Assembly: GCF_002220365.1 (NCBI RefSeq)
Contig: NZ_MTHB01000126.1
Location: forward strand, 62,001-126,000
DNA: 64,000 nt
Direction of reading: 5' to 3'
From: Caballeronia sordidicola
GTDB taxonomy: Bacteria > Pseudomonadota > Gammaproteobacteria > Burkholderiales > Burkholderiaceae
The translations under genes were made by a program, and so were the position numbers. The notes under the pieces are model-generated. The model was given only the letters and a program-made list of their open reading frames with translations. It was not told the DNA's origin and did no database searches. Shown here in pieces: positions 42,526 to 52,024 of this stretch (positions are counted from its first letter, which is position 1; each line of letters begins with the position of its first letter).

Positions 42526-43548
42526 ATGACTGACGTGCACCCTTGCCCCCCTAAACCTCGCAACGAGCGCCCGGTTAGCGCAGTCGGCAACGAACGGCTG
42601 CGCGTGGTGACGTCGCGCGGCGCGGGTACCGTGCCGTTTTATCGGTCGATTGAAGAACGCGATGCGGCGAACGTTTCGCGAATCGTGATCCTGCTGCACG
42701 GCAGGTTGCGCGATGCCGATGCCTATCTGCTCTCGGCGCAACATGCGCTGGCGGCGGCATCGACCGATCCCGCCCATACATTGCTGCTCGTACCGCAGTT
42801 CCTGGCCACCGCGGACATGGCCGCGCACGGTTTGTCCGCCGACACGCTGCACTGGGAATGGACGTCATGGATGGGCGGCGATGACGCGCTCGGTCCAGCG
42901 CCGCTCAGTTCCTTCGATGTCCTCGATGCATTCATCGCGCAATTCGCGGATCTTGCGCGTTATCCGGCTCTGCGCGACGTGGTGATCGCCGGACATTCGG
43001 GCGGCGCACAGGTCGCGCACCGGTACGCGATTGCGGGTGCTGGCTGTCACGTGCCTGGCGTGCGGTGCCGGTACGTGATTGCGAATCCATCGTCGTATGT
43101 GTACTTCGACTCGATGCGGCCTTACGCGGACGGCGTTCTGCGTCCCGCCAATACCACTGCGTGTCCCGGCGTGGATGACTGGAAGTACGGCGTGCTGCGC
43201 GCGCCGCGCTACGCGAAGGCCGCATCATTCGATGCGTTCGAAACACGGTACGCCGCGAGCGACGTTATCTATCTGCTAGGTCAGCAGGATTGCGATCCAC
43301 ACCATGACGCGCTCGACCGTTCGTGTGCGGCAGCAGCGCAAGGCCCCCATCGGCTCGCGCGTGGGCGTTCTTATTTTTCGTACCTCAAAGCCCGCCACCC
43401 AGGGCTTGGACATCGCTGCTGGGAAGTGGCCGGCGTAGGCCACAACGGCGCAGCGATGCTCGGTTCGCACGAAGGCGTGCGGGCGTTGTTCGACACACAA
43501 CGGATCGCGAACGTGGTCGATTCATCGACGGCCGGCGCGACGGACTAG
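42526..43548 (+). CDS. Alpha/beta-hydrolase fold protein
   Basis: This 340-residue protein has a strand-turn IVILLHGRLRDADAYL, the nucleophile elbow VIAGHSGGAQVAHRY (GxSxG) and a C-terminal GVGHNGAAM that could supply the catalytic histidine. The exact substrate is unknown; the family includes esterases and related hydrolases. The ATG at 42526 begins one base after the transporter stop; an earlier ATG at 42505 lies inside the transporter gene. It is probably cotranscribed with the transporter. Confidence 0.78.
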   Translation: MTDVHPCPPKPRNERPVSAVGNERLRVVTSRGAGTVPFYRSIEERDAANVSRIVILLHGRLRDADAYLLSAQHALAAASTDPAHTLLLVPQFLATADMAAHGLSADTLHWEWTSWMGGDDALGPAPLSSFDVLDAFIAQFADLARYPALRDVVIAGHSGGAQVAHRYAIAGAGCHVPGVRCRYVIANPSSYVYFDSMRPYADGVLRPANTTACPGVDDWKYGVLRAPRYAKAASFDAFETRYAASDVIYLLGQQDCDPHHDALDRSCAAAAQGPHRLARGRSYFSYLKARHPGLGHRCWEVAGVGHNGAAMLGSHEGVRALFDTQRIANVVDSSTAGATD

Positions 43549-43661
43549 ATACCGCGCAATACACCGCGACATTCAAGAACGTTGCCTCGGCGACGGGATG
43601 ACTGTCGCCTGGACGGTGCGCCGTTCGTTTCTTTATCGGTTTATCGGCAAGCGGTTGGTTA

Positions 43662-43688
43662 GCTCGTTTGGCTAGTTTGGCTCGTTTG
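43662..43688. repeat. 9-bp tandem repeat, three copies
   Basis: GCTCGTTTG, GCTAGTTTG and GCTCGTTTG occur in direct succession, 39 bases before the tannase-type gene. They are non-coding. Confidence 0.8.
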
Positions 43689-43727
43689 TCCGATGCAAGC
43701 AGCAGTTAATAAACATACGGAGACAGC

Positions 43728-45392
43728 ATGATGAGAAACACCCTCGCCGCTTGCGGCACATCCCTTGTCGTCGCTGCGCTGGCCGGTTGCGGCGGTTCAT
43801 CGTCGAATAACGACAGCCCACCGCCCACGCCGCCTGTCTCGTCCGCCGCGGCATGCTCTGTGCTCGGCGGCATCAAGATTGCGGCGGCGTCGATAGGCAC
43901 GCCCAGCAACGGCGCAACGGTGGCGAGCGCGACCCTGGTCGCGGCGTCGAGTACGTCCGGCGAGTATTGCCAGGTGAACGGCACCATTGCACCCGTCGAT
44001 ACGACCGCGCCGAACATCAATTTCGAAGTGAACTTACCAACTGCATGGAACAAAAAGGCGCTGCAATACGGCGGCGGCGGTTTCGACGGCACGCTCATCA
44101 CCGGTCTTGCCGCACTCGACATGGCGCCGGCCGGTTCGTCAACACCGCTCGCTCGCGGCTACGTGACCTTCGGCGACGACTCCGGTCACCAGAGCAAAAG
44201 CATCACCGACGGCTCGTTCGCCGCGAACGACGAAGCGCTCGCCAACTACGGCGGCCTCACGCTGAAAAAAACCCACGACGTCGCCATGCTGTTGCTAAAG
44301 GCGCGTTACGGCGCTGCACCCACGAAAACCTATTTCTTCGGCAGTTCGACCGGCGGCCGCGACGGCCTCACGGTGATCCAGCGATGGCCAGCCGACTATG
44401 ACGGCATTGTTGTCAACCGGCCCGCGCTTAACTACACGGGACTGCGGCTCTCAAACGTCGTGCTTGGCCGCGCGCTTTATCTGAATGGCGGCGCGGGCTG
44501 GCTCGACGTGAACAAGACCGTGCTGCTCGAGAACGCCGTGACGAAAGCGTGCGACACGCTCGACGGTGTAGCGGACGGCATCATCTCGAACGTCGCGGCC
44601 TGCAAGCTGCAAGCGCCTGCCGTGCTCGCCGCGCTGCGCTGCCCGGCGGGCAAGGACGCGGGAGACACCTGTCTCTCCGACGCCCAGATTGCGACCGTGA
44701 ACACCATCGCTGCGCCATTGCAGCTGCCCTATCCGCTCGCGAACGGCGTCACGCAGTACGCCGGGTACAACATCCTTGCCGGTTCCGTGTTCGCGGGTCA
44801 GTACACCACGCGTAACTTTGGCACGTCACCAATACCGGCCAACCCCGCCGGCAAGAACGATGCGAACCAGTGGGTCACGGGCGACCAGTGGGTGAAATAC
44901 TTCATCACGCGTATTCCTACGTTCAATTCCCTCACCTTCGATCCGCTGAATCCAGGTACGTACCAGGCGCAAGTCCAGCAAGTCTCCGCCGAAAGCGATG
45001 CCACCAACCCCGACCTCTCGGCGTTCATCGCGAAGGGTGGCAAAGCGATCATCACCCACGGTCTCGCCGATGAAATCGTCAGCACGGATTCGTCCGTGGA
45101 CTACTACAACGCGCTGGTGCAGAAGTTCGGCCAGACTTCCGTCGACAGTTTCGTGCGCTTCTACCTGATGCCAGGCGTGGGCCACGGTACCGGACCGTTC
45201 CTGCCGCAAGTCGATTCCCTTGGGGCGTTGGAACAATGGGTGGAAAACGGCACCACGCCGGAAACGCTCACGGTAACGGACTCGACCGCTGCGACTGCCG
45301 GGCGCACGCGGCCCCTGTGCCGTTACCCGACCTGGCCGAAATACGCCGGCGGTGACGTCAATTCAGCTACAAGTTTCACCTGTAGCCAGTAG
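43728..45392 (+). CDS. Tannase/feruloyl esterase family lipoprotein
   Basis: This 554-residue protein has a lipoprotein signal (lipobox LAGC, Cys21) and a Ser-rich linker, then the tannase-family domain. S207 in FFGSSTGGRDGL is the likely nucleophile, D448 (HGLADEIVSTDSSVDYY) the acid and H486 (MPGVGHGTGPF) the base. The family normally has Cys before the Ser and Cys after the His (CS-D-HC). Here these are S206 and G487, so the linking disulfide is absent. It probably hydrolyses esters of aromatic acids at the cell surface. GGAG lies 5 bases upstream of the first ATG. Confidence 0.88.
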   Translation: MMRNTLAACGTSLVVAALAGCGGSSSNNDSPPPTPPVSSAAACSVLGGIKIAAASIGTPSNGATVASATLVAASSTSGEYCQVNGTIAPVDTTAPNINFEVNLPTAWNKKALQYGGGGFDGTLITGLAALDMAPAGSSTPLARGYVTFGDDSGHQSKSITDGSFAANDEALANYGGLTLKKTHDVAMLLLKARYGAAPTKTYFFGSSTGGRDGLTVIQRWPADYDGIVVNRPALNYTGLRLSNVVLGRALYLNGGAGWLDVNKTVLLENAVTKACDTLDGVADGIISNVAACKLQAPAVLAALRCPAGKDAGDTCLSDAQIATVNTIAAPLQLPYPLANGVTQYAGYNILAGSVFAGQYTTRNFGTSPIPANPAGKNDANQWVTGDQWVKYFITRIPTFNSLTFDPLNPGTYQAQVQQVSAESDATNPDLSAFIAKGGKAIITHGLADEIVSTDSSVDYYNALVQKFGQTSVDSFVRFYLMPGVGHGTGPFLPQVDSLGALEQWVENGTTPETLTVTDSTAATAGRTRPLCRYPTWPKYAGGDVNSATSFTCSQ

Positions 45393-45507
45393 CCGCCAAG
45401 GGAGGACGGGGCCGGTCGAACCATCGTCCGGAAGGCTTGTCGAGCAAGAGAAGCAATCGCTTTCTGCTCTGCTATAGTCTTTCCCATCCTCCCTTTCCAG
45501 ATCGCGC

Positions 45508-46797
45508 GTGGACCACATTCCCTTATGGGCGCAAATCTGCGCCATTTTCCTGCTGCTCTTTCTCTCCGCATTCTTCTCGATTTCCGAAACGTCGATGATG
45601 GCGCTCAATCGCCATCGCCTGAAACACCTTGCCAACCAGGGTTCGCTGCGCGCTCGCGTCACGCAGGGCCTCCTTGCCAAGACCGATCAACTGCTGAGCG
45701 TGATCCTGATTGGCAACAATCTGATCAACACGATCATTCCGGTACTGACAACGTCCATCGCGCTGCGCACTTTTGGCCATAACAATCTGGTGTTGTCGGT
45801 GACGACCGGGGTTGTTGCGTTCCTCATCATTGTGTTTGCGGAAATTGCGCCGAAGATTGTAGGCGCGACTTATCCGGAGAAGGTTGCGCTCCCGGCCAGC
45901 CTGGTTTTGTCGCCTTTGATGCGTGTGGCGAGGCCGCTCGTCTGGTTCGTCAACCTGTTCGCGAACGGCGTGCTTAGGGTGCTGCACATCAATACAAAAG
46001 GCGGTCGGGACCAGCGGCTTTCCACCGAAGAACTGCGCACTATCGTGCTGGAATCGGGCAATTTCATGCCGACCAAGCACCGCAGCATCCTGCTGAACCT
46101 GTTCGACCTGGAGAACATCACCGTCGACGACGTGATGATTCCGCGCCGCCGGATTGAAGCCCTGGATTTCGATGCCCCCTTTGACACCATCCTGCATCAG
46201 CTCGAGACCTGCTATCACAACAAGCTGGTGGTATATCAGGGCGACATCGATCGCGTGCTGGGTGTTCTGCATGTGAGAAAGACGCTCTCTGCACTGCATA
46301 ACCAGGAATTTGAGCGCGAGACCTTGCGCGAACTGTTGGCCGAACCGTACTTCGTCCCGGCAGGCACGCCCGTGTTTCAGCAACTGCAATTCTTTCAGGA
46401 AAGCAGGCATCGAATTGCGATTGTGGTGAACGAATATGGCGAGCTGCAGGGACTGGTGACGCCGGAAGACATCATTGAAGAATTGATTGGCGAGTTCACC
46501 ACGACCATTCCACGCGGGGCCGGTTCGCGTAGCGGCTGGAACGAGGAAGGCGAATGCATTGTGGCCGGCAGCATGCCGTTGCGCGAGCTGAACCGGTGGC
46601 TGAAGCTGACGCTTCCCACCGACGGCCCAAAGACACTCAACGGCCTGATCCTCGAAACCCTGGAAGAGATTCCGGACGGTGACGTGAGCGTGCGTATTGC
46701 CGGCGTGCACTTCGAAGTCATGCGCAGCGACGACCAGGCGATACGCACCGTGAAAATATTCCGGCCGCAAGGCGTGGTGCTGAGAAAGCAAGGGTAG
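45508..46797 (+). CDS. HlyC/CorC (CNNM-like) family membrane protein
   Basis: This 429-residue protein has an N-terminal DUF21 transmembrane domain (LFLSAFFSISETSMMALNRH, residues 1-~180). A pair of CBS domains follows (about 205-330, with DVMIPRRRIEALDF and VVNEYGELQGLVTPEDIIEE), then a CorC_HlyC domain at the C-terminus. Such proteins transport or regulate divalent cations such as Mg2+ or Co2+. The start is GTG 45508 (MDHIPLWAQICAIF). It opens the region of core genes after the accessory block. Confidence 0.93.
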   Translation: MDHIPLWAQICAIFLLLFLSAFFSISETSMMALNRHRLKHLANQGSLRARVTQGLLAKTDQLLSVILIGNNLINTIIPVLTTSIALRTFGHNNLVLSVTTGVVAFLIIVFAEIAPKIVGATYPEKVALPASLVLSPLMRVARPLVWFVNLFANGVLRVLHINTKGGRDQRLSTEELRTIVLESGNFMPTKHRSILLNLFDLENITVDDVMIPRRRIEALDFDAPFDTILHQLETCYHNKLVVYQGDIDRVLGVLHVRKTLSALHNQEFERETLRELLAEPYFVPAGTPVFQQLQFFQESRHRIAIVVNEYGELQGLVTPEDIIEELIGEFTTTIPRGAGSRSGWNEEGECIVAGSMPLRELNRWLKLTLPTDGPKTLNGLILETLEEIPDGDVSVRIAGVHFEVMRSDDQAIRTVKIFRPQGVVLRKQG

Positions 46798-47003
46798 CAA
46801 CGAAGTTCGGTTCATGGGGCAGCTCGGGTTTCGCATTGGGCTTCTGGTTGCACCAGCTTGCGCCATTTCCGCCTCCGCGAATCACCTGTGGGGCCGCGTT
46901 AGCCGTTCGGCCAGCTTTCCAGCGTTCCCAAGCGTTAGCCGTTCGGCTGAGTTGGAACGAGGCGCGTGGAAGGACAAGATCGGGGCATCCCGTTCACCGA
47001 GCC

Positions 47004-48224
47004 ATGCCCATGCCGTCTTCTCTCCCGGTTACGTTTTCTCGGCCGCCGCCGCAGCTATCCGCTCGCCCGGCCGATACAATCCCTGACGCCGACAACGCAC
47101 CTGCTGTTGCGTTGCTCACCGATACCCTGCGCGAAGCAGCTGCACGCGGCGCATCCGATATCCACGTCGAACCGGGCGAGCACGAGTGGCGCATCCGCTT
47201 GCGTATTGACGGTGCGTTGCACGTCTTTCTCAAGCCGCCACCGCATTTGCGTGACGCTTTCATCACGCGGATCAAAGTGCTGGAGCGCATGGACATTGCC
47301 GAGCGGCGCGTGCCGCAGGACGGACGTTTGCGCTTGCCGCTGGCGAACGGAAATCCGGAGGACTATCGCGTGAATTCGCTGCCGGTCCTGTTCGGTGAAA
47401 AACTGGTGTTGCGCCGCCTGGAGTCACTGCCGGCGGATCTGTCGCTGGCGGCGCTGGGACTTGCCCCCGACCAGCAGAAGACCGTGGAAGCCGCGATCCA
47501 CGCGCCGCACGGACTCGTGCTGGTCACCGGCCCCACCGGTAGCGGCAAAACCCTGTCGCTGTATTGCTTTTTGCAGATGCTCAACGCGGAGTCACGCAAC
47601 GTCTGTTCCGTCGAAGATCCCGCCGAAATCCAGCTTGCCGGGATCAATCAGGTCAGTGTCCGCGACAAAGCGGGACTCACTTTCGCGGTCGCGCTGCGCG
47701 CGTTCATGCGACAAGACCCGGACGTGATCATGGTCGGCGAAATCCGTGTCGCCGAAACTGCCGACGTTGCCGTAAAGGCGGCACAAACAGGCCATCTCGT
47801 GCTCTCCACGCTGCACACCAACGACGCACCCGCGGCCATCGCACGATTGATCGACATTGGCATTGCGCCGTACAACCTGGCGTCGGCGCTAAGACTTGTT
47901 ACAGCGCAACGGCTGGTGCGGCGGCTCTGCGACGCTTGTCGCTTGCCTGCAGACCTGGAGTTCGAGCCGGGCTTCAAACCGTTCGAGCCCCGTGGCTGTG
48001 CCGCGTGCCATGGCATTGGTTATCGCGGCCGAGTGGGCGTGCATCAACTGATGCCCGTCTCCGACACGTTGCGCGAACTGATCGTCGCGCGCATCGCCAC
48101 GCACGCCGTCACGCGGCAAGCGCAAAGCGAGGGCATGCCCAGCCTGCGCGACGCTGCCTTCGCACGCGTACGCGAAGGCATGACAAGCGTGGCGGAAGCC
48201 GCCGACGCCACGGAGCTTACGTGA
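47004..48224 (+). CDS. GspE/PilB-type assembly ATPase, short form
   Basis: This is the hexameric ATPase that powers pilus or type II secretion assembly. The sequence shows ASDIHVEPGEHEWRIRLRID, Walker A VTGPTGSGKTLSLY (about 174-187), Walker B DPDVIMVGEIRVAETADVAV and a tetra-cysteine zinc site (CDAC ... CAAC) near the C-terminus. At 406 residues it lacks the usual N1E domain (~150 residues) of full-length PilB/GspE. I place the start at ATG 47004; an extension to 46836 is Arg/Pro-rich and not family-like. It is followed 2 bases later by the gspF-type gene. Confidence 0.88.
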   Translation: MPMPSSLPVTFSRPPPQLSARPADTIPDADNAPAVALLTDTLREAAARGASDIHVEPGEHEWRIRLRIDGALHVFLKPPPHLRDAFITRIKVLERMDIAERRVPQDGRLRLPLANGNPEDYRVNSLPVLFGEKLVLRRLESLPADLSLAALGLAPDQQKTVEAAIHAPHGLVLVTGPTGSGKTLSLYCFLQMLNAESRNVCSVEDPAEIQLAGINQVSVRDKAGLTFAVALRAFMRQDPDVIMVGEIRVAETADVAVKAAQTGHLVLSTLHTNDAPAAIARLIDIGIAPYNLASALRLVTAQRLVRRLCDACRLPADLEFEPGFKPFEPRGCAACHGIGYRGRVGVHQLMPVSDTLRELIVARIATHAVTRQAQSEGMPSLRDAAFARVREGMTSVAEAADATELT

Positions 48225-48226
48225 AC

Positions 48227-49432
48227 ATGAGCCCAATCTCCTTTGATACGCGCTTTGGCTGGCGAGGTATTGACGCAAACGGCGCGGACAAACGCGGCAA
48301 GACGATCGCCGCGGATTCAAGCGGTGCGCGCGCACCGCTGAAACGCGCCGGTGGCACGGTGCTCGAACTCACCGCGCTCGGTTCGGCGCCGCCCCCCAAA
48401 GCGCGGGCTGCCGACGTCACGCTGTTCACGCGGCAACTCGCCGGCTTGCTGCGCGCCGGCCTGCCGCTTGCGCCGTCGCTGGATCTCATCGCCGATACTC
48501 CTTCGCGCGGTGACCTGCCACGCATCGTGGGATCGGTTGCACGGGATATCACGCAGGGCATCGCATTCTCAGAAGCGCTCGCGCGTCATCCCGCCTTTTT
48601 CAACGCGCTGTATTGTCAGCTGGTCGCCGTTGGCGAAGTAGCCGGCGCGTTGCCGGTCGTGCTCGCGCGACTGGCCGAAGACCGCGAACGCGCAGGCGCC
48701 CAACGGGCGAAGCTGCGTGCCGCGCTGACCTATCCGGTCGCGGTACTGTTGTTGTCGCTTGCCATTACCGCAGGATTGCTGATTGGCGTGGTGCCGACCT
48801 TCAAGACCATCTTCGATGGTTTCGGCGCGAAATTGCCGGCACCGACTTTGTTCGTGCTCGCTTTATCGGATGGCGTCGCGCGCTGGTGCGGACCGTTCGC
48901 GCTCTTTTGCGTGGTGTCCGGCATCGCGTTCAAGCGGCTTCTACGACGAGTCCCCGCCGTCAGAAGAGCGTTTGACCGCGCCATGCTGAAGCTGCCGCTT
49001 GCCGGATCCCTCCTGCGCGCGTTGGCGGTTGCACGCTGGAGCCGCGCGCTCGGCACGTTACTGGCGGCGGGCACACCGTTATCTGATGCATTCGATTCCT
49101 TGGCGAGCGCCACAGGCAATCGTATCTTTGATACCGCCACCGTCGAGATAGCCGGGCGCCTTCGGCATGGCGAGAGGCTCGCCGCCGCCATGCGTGCGGT
49201 CGGCTGCTTTCCGCCGGATGTGGTGCAGCCTATCGCCGTAGCCGAGGAATCCGGTTCGCTCGACGCGATGCTGCTCGATCTCGCTACACTGGGCGACCGT
49301 CAGGTGGACGAACAGACCAGCGCATTCGCGAGGCTGTGCGAGCCGGTGGTGATCGTCGTACTCGGTGCATTGGTGGGCGGTCTCGTCGTCGCCATGTATC
49401 TTCCGATCGTTCAACTCGGGAATGTGGTGTAG
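48227..49432 (+). CDS. GspF/PilC-type inner-membrane platform protein
   Basis: This 401-residue protein has two GspF domains, each with a cytoplasmic helical part and a membrane hairpin. Visible motifs are TLFTRQLAGLLRAGLPLAPS, AVGEVAGALPVVLARLAEDR, YPVAVLLLSLAITAGLLIGV and the terminal helix VIVVLGALVGGLVVAMYLPI. It is the platform to which the ATPase docks. I start it at ATG 48227, two bases after the gspE stop; a GTG at 48221 overlapping that stop is an alternative. Confidence 0.92.
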   Translation: MSPISFDTRFGWRGIDANGADKRGKTIAADSSGARAPLKRAGGTVLELTALGSAPPPKARAADVTLFTRQLAGLLRAGLPLAPSLDLIADTPSRGDLPRIVGSVARDITQGIAFSEALARHPAFFNALYCQLVAVGEVAGALPVVLARLAEDRERAGAQRAKLRAALTYPVAVLLLSLAITAGLLIGVVPTFKTIFDGFGAKLPAPTLFVLALSDGVARWCGPFALFCVVSGIAFKRLLRRVPAVRRAFDRAMLKLPLAGSLLRALAVARWSRALGTLLAAGTPLSDAFDSLASATGNRIFDTATVEIAGRLRHGERLAAAMRAVGCFPPDVVQPIAVAEESGSLDAMLLDLATLGDRQVDEQTSAFARLCEPVVIVVLGALVGGLVVAMYLPIVQLGNVV

Positions 49433-49471
49433 GTGGTGTAGGATCGCAGCCGAATTCAACCCAGGACAGCC

Positions 49472-50383
49472 ATGCAGCCTTTGTATCAGGCGGAGTTTTC
49501 AGGCCGCTATCTCGACGCTTACGGTTCCGCATTCGGCGCTTTGCCGCTCGCGGCGCAGTATGGTTTCGCGATCGTCTTCGGGCTGGTAATCGGCAGCTTC
49601 CTGACCGTCGTCGTGCACCGCTTGCCGATCATGCTGGAGCGCGCGTGGAAAGCGGAGAACACTATCGACAATGAGGACGACGGGCATAAGGACGCGCCGC
49701 CCGCCCGCTATAACCTTGCCGTACCCCGAAGCGCGTGCCCGCATTGCGGCCACGTGTTGCGGGCATGGGAAAATATTCCGGTCGTGAGTTACATGCTGCT
49801 GCGCGGCCGTTGCGCGAAATGCAACGCACGCGTGAGCGCACGTTACCCGCTGACCGAGCTGGCCACCGCGCTGTTAGCCGCGCTATCGCTGTTTGCGTTC
49901 GGACCTACGCTGATCGCGCTCGCCGCGTTCGGTTTATGCGCGACGCTGCTGACCACGAGCCTGATCGACTTCGACACCCGCTATCTGCCCGACACGCTGA
50001 CCTTACCGCTGCTGTGGGCCGGCTTGATTATCAATCTTGGCGACACGGCATTCGTCCCGCTGCGCGAAGCGGTTATTGGTGCGATCGCGGGTTATCTGTT
50101 TCTCTGGTGCGTGTATTGGCTGTTCAGGCTGGTGCGCGGCGTGGAAGGCATGGGTTACGGCGACTTCAAGCTGCTCGGCGCCCTTGGCGCGTGGCTAGGC
50201 TGGCAAGCGCTGCCGCAGGTGGTGCTGGTGTCGGCGGTGGCCGGCGCGATCTTCGGACTGGCGGCAACGGGTATTGGCAAGATGCGATTTGAAGAACCGC
50301 TGCCGTTCGGGCCGTTTCTCGCGGCAGGCGGCGTGATTACGTTATTTTTCGGTACGCCGCTTTACGCAATGTTCGGCGGATAA
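49472..50383 (+). CDS. pilD: Prepilin peptidase / N-methyltransferase PilD
   Basis: This 303-residue A24 aspartic protease cleaves and N-methylates type IV prepilins. The zinc site is C89-x2-C92 and C114-x2-C117 (SACPHC, RCAKCNAR). The catalytic aspartates lie in SLIDFDTRYLPD and in GMGYGDFK. Eight membrane helices are plausible. It completes an ATPase-platform-peptidase set with no pilin or secretin gene nearby, so the other pilus genes must lie elsewhere. Confidence 0.95.
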   Translation: MQPLYQAEFSGRYLDAYGSAFGALPLAAQYGFAIVFGLVIGSFLTVVVHRLPIMLERAWKAENTIDNEDDGHKDAPPARYNLAVPRSACPHCGHVLRAWENIPVVSYMLLRGRCAKCNARVSARYPLTELATALLAALSLFAFGPTLIALAAFGLCATLLTTSLIDFDTRYLPDTLTLPLLWAGLIINLGDTAFVPLREAVIGAIAGYLFLWCVYWLFRLVRGVEGMGYGDFKLLGALGAWLGWQALPQVVLVSAVAGAIFGLAATGIGKMRFEEPLPFGPFLAAGGVITLFFGTPLYAMFGG

Positions 50384-50408
50384 AACGAAACGAAAAGGGA
50401 GTTGAACG

Positions 50409-51056
50409 ATGTTCAGCATCGGCTTGACCGGCGGGATCGGCAGCGGCAAGACCACGGTGGCGGACATGTTCGCCGCGCGCGGTCTTCCGGTTATCGATAC
50501 GGACCTGATCGCGCACCAGATCACCGCGCCGGGCGGCATCGCGATGCCGCTGATCGAAAGCACGTTCGGCCCGGAATACGTCTGCGCCGACGGTTCGCTG
50601 GATCGCGTAAAAATGCGCACCCGCGTTTTCTCCGATAACGCCGCCAAAGCTCAACTCGAGTCGATCACGCATCCGCTGATCCGCGCCGAAAGCGAGCGTC
50701 AGCGCAATGCGGCGCAAGGGGCTTATCACATCGTCGTGGTGCCGTTGCTGATTGAAGCGGGGGAACGAGCGAGCAAGGTAGAGCGGATTCTCGTGGTCGA
50801 CTGCCCGGTGGATACGCAAATCGAGCGTGTGATCCGGCGCAATGGCTTCACGCGCGATCAGGTGCTCGCCATCATTGCGCGACAGGCCACCCGTGAAGCG
50901 CGTCTGGCGGCCGCTGACGATGTCGTCGTCAATGACTCCACCGCCACGCTGGAAACGCTGCGGCGCGAGGTGGACGCCCTGCACGCGCGCTATCTGGTGA
51001 TGGCCTCGGAAGCGAGCGACCCCCGGAGCAAACCGAAGAGCAAACCGCGTACCTAG
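50409..51056 (+). CDS. coaE: Dephospho-CoA kinase CoaE
   Basis: This 215-residue enzyme phosphorylates dephospho-CoA in the last step of CoA synthesis. The P-loop GLTGGIGSGKTTVADMF is at the N-terminus, and VVPLLIEAGERASKVERILV with DCPVDTQIERVIRR marks the substrate and lid region. It lies 25 bp after pilD, the usual order in this group. Confidence 0.96.
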   Translation: MFSIGLTGGIGSGKTTVADMFAARGLPVIDTDLIAHQITAPGGIAMPLIESTFGPEYVCADGSLDRVKMRTRVFSDNAAKAQLESITHPLIRAESERQRNAAQGAYHIVVVPLLIEAGERASKVERILVVDCPVDTQIERVIRRNGFTRDQVLAIIARQATREARLAAADDVVVNDSTATLETLRREVDALHARYLVMASEASDPRSKPKSKPRT

Positions 51057-51212
51057 CAAGTGCATGCAACGCGTTCGAACTCCTCACGAACACCGCTGAA
51101 AATGCGCGCCAATTGTGATTAAACGTGCGGATTTGCCGTGGGTTTGATGCGGCATTAGAATGTCCTCACTTTCTGCCATCGAACCTTTCGACCAACGCCG
51201 AGGCGAGCGCGC

Positions 51213-51968
51213 TTGATCCTTTACGAGTACCCCTTCAACGAGCGAATCAGAACGCTGCTGCGTCTCGAAGACCTTTTCGAGCGCTTCACCTTCTTTCTGA
51301 CTCAAGAAGACCCGCGCGAACATCACGCCGCACTGACCACGTTGTTCGAAATCGCTGAGGTCGCGGGCCGCACGGACCTGAAAGCGGACCTGATGAAGGA
51401 GTTGGAGCGTCAACGCCAGACGCTCGCGCCGTTCCGCGGCAATCCCGGTATTGAGCAGGATGCGCTGGAGTCGGTGCTTGGTGAAATCGAGCAGACATTG
51501 GCCGGCCTCGGGCAGATGCAGGGCAAGACAGGCCAGCATCTGGCCGATAATGAATGGCTCGCGAGCATTCGCAGCCGTACGATTATCCCAGGCGGAACGT
51601 GCCGCTTCGATCTTCCGTCGTACTTCGCATGGCAACAAAATCCGGCCGAGGAACGTCGCGGGGACATCGCGAAATGGGTCACGCCCATGCTGCCGTTGCG
51701 AGACGCCGCCACTATCGTGCTGCGTCTAGCACGCGAATCGGGGCAGGCGTCCAAAGTCATGGCAATGCAAGGCAGCTATCAGCAGATGCTTTCGGGTCGA
51801 ACTTATCAATTGATGCAGGTGCGGGTGCCGTCCGACACGCGCCTGATTCCCGAGGCAAGTGCGAACAAATACATGCTGTGGGTGCGCTTTACGGTACAGG
51901 ATGGCGATCTGAGGCCACGTGCAGTAGACGCCGACATCCCGTTCCACCTGACGCTATGCAGTCTTTAA
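51213..51968 (+). CDS. zapD: Cell division protein ZapD
   Basis: This 251-residue protein crosslinks and bundles FtsZ filaments by binding the FtsZ C-terminal peptide; ftsZ is also in this window. The family N-terminus MILYEYPFNERIRTLLRLED is complete only if TTG 51213 is the start; a GAGGCGAG sequence precedes it. The coiled and helical central part and the C-terminal beta domain are of usual length. Confidence 0.94.
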   Translation: MILYEYPFNERIRTLLRLEDLFERFTFFLTQEDPREHHAALTTLFEIAEVAGRTDLKADLMKELERQRQTLAPFRGNPGIEQDALESVLGEIEQTLAGLGQMQGKTGQHLADNEWLASIRSRTIIPGGTCRFDLPSYFAWQQNPAEERRGDIAKWVTPMLPLRDAATIVLRLARESGQASKVMAMQGSYQQMLSGRTYQLMQVRVPSDTRLIPEASANKYMLWVRFTVQDGDLRPRAVDADIPFHLTLCSL

Positions 51969-52024
51969 GTTGGGCTTGAAAACCCCATTTACTGAACTCA
52001 ACCTCTTTGAATCCGCTCTGCAGA

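Noticed and set aside
45523..46866. 447-codon open frame antisense to the CorC-type gene
   Set aside because: Low-complexity, no recognisable domain, and fully inside a real gene on the other strand.
47564..48226. Long N-terminal extension of the gspF-type gene
   Set aside because: It lies wholly inside the gspE-type gene in another frame. The real start is at 48227 after the gspE stop.
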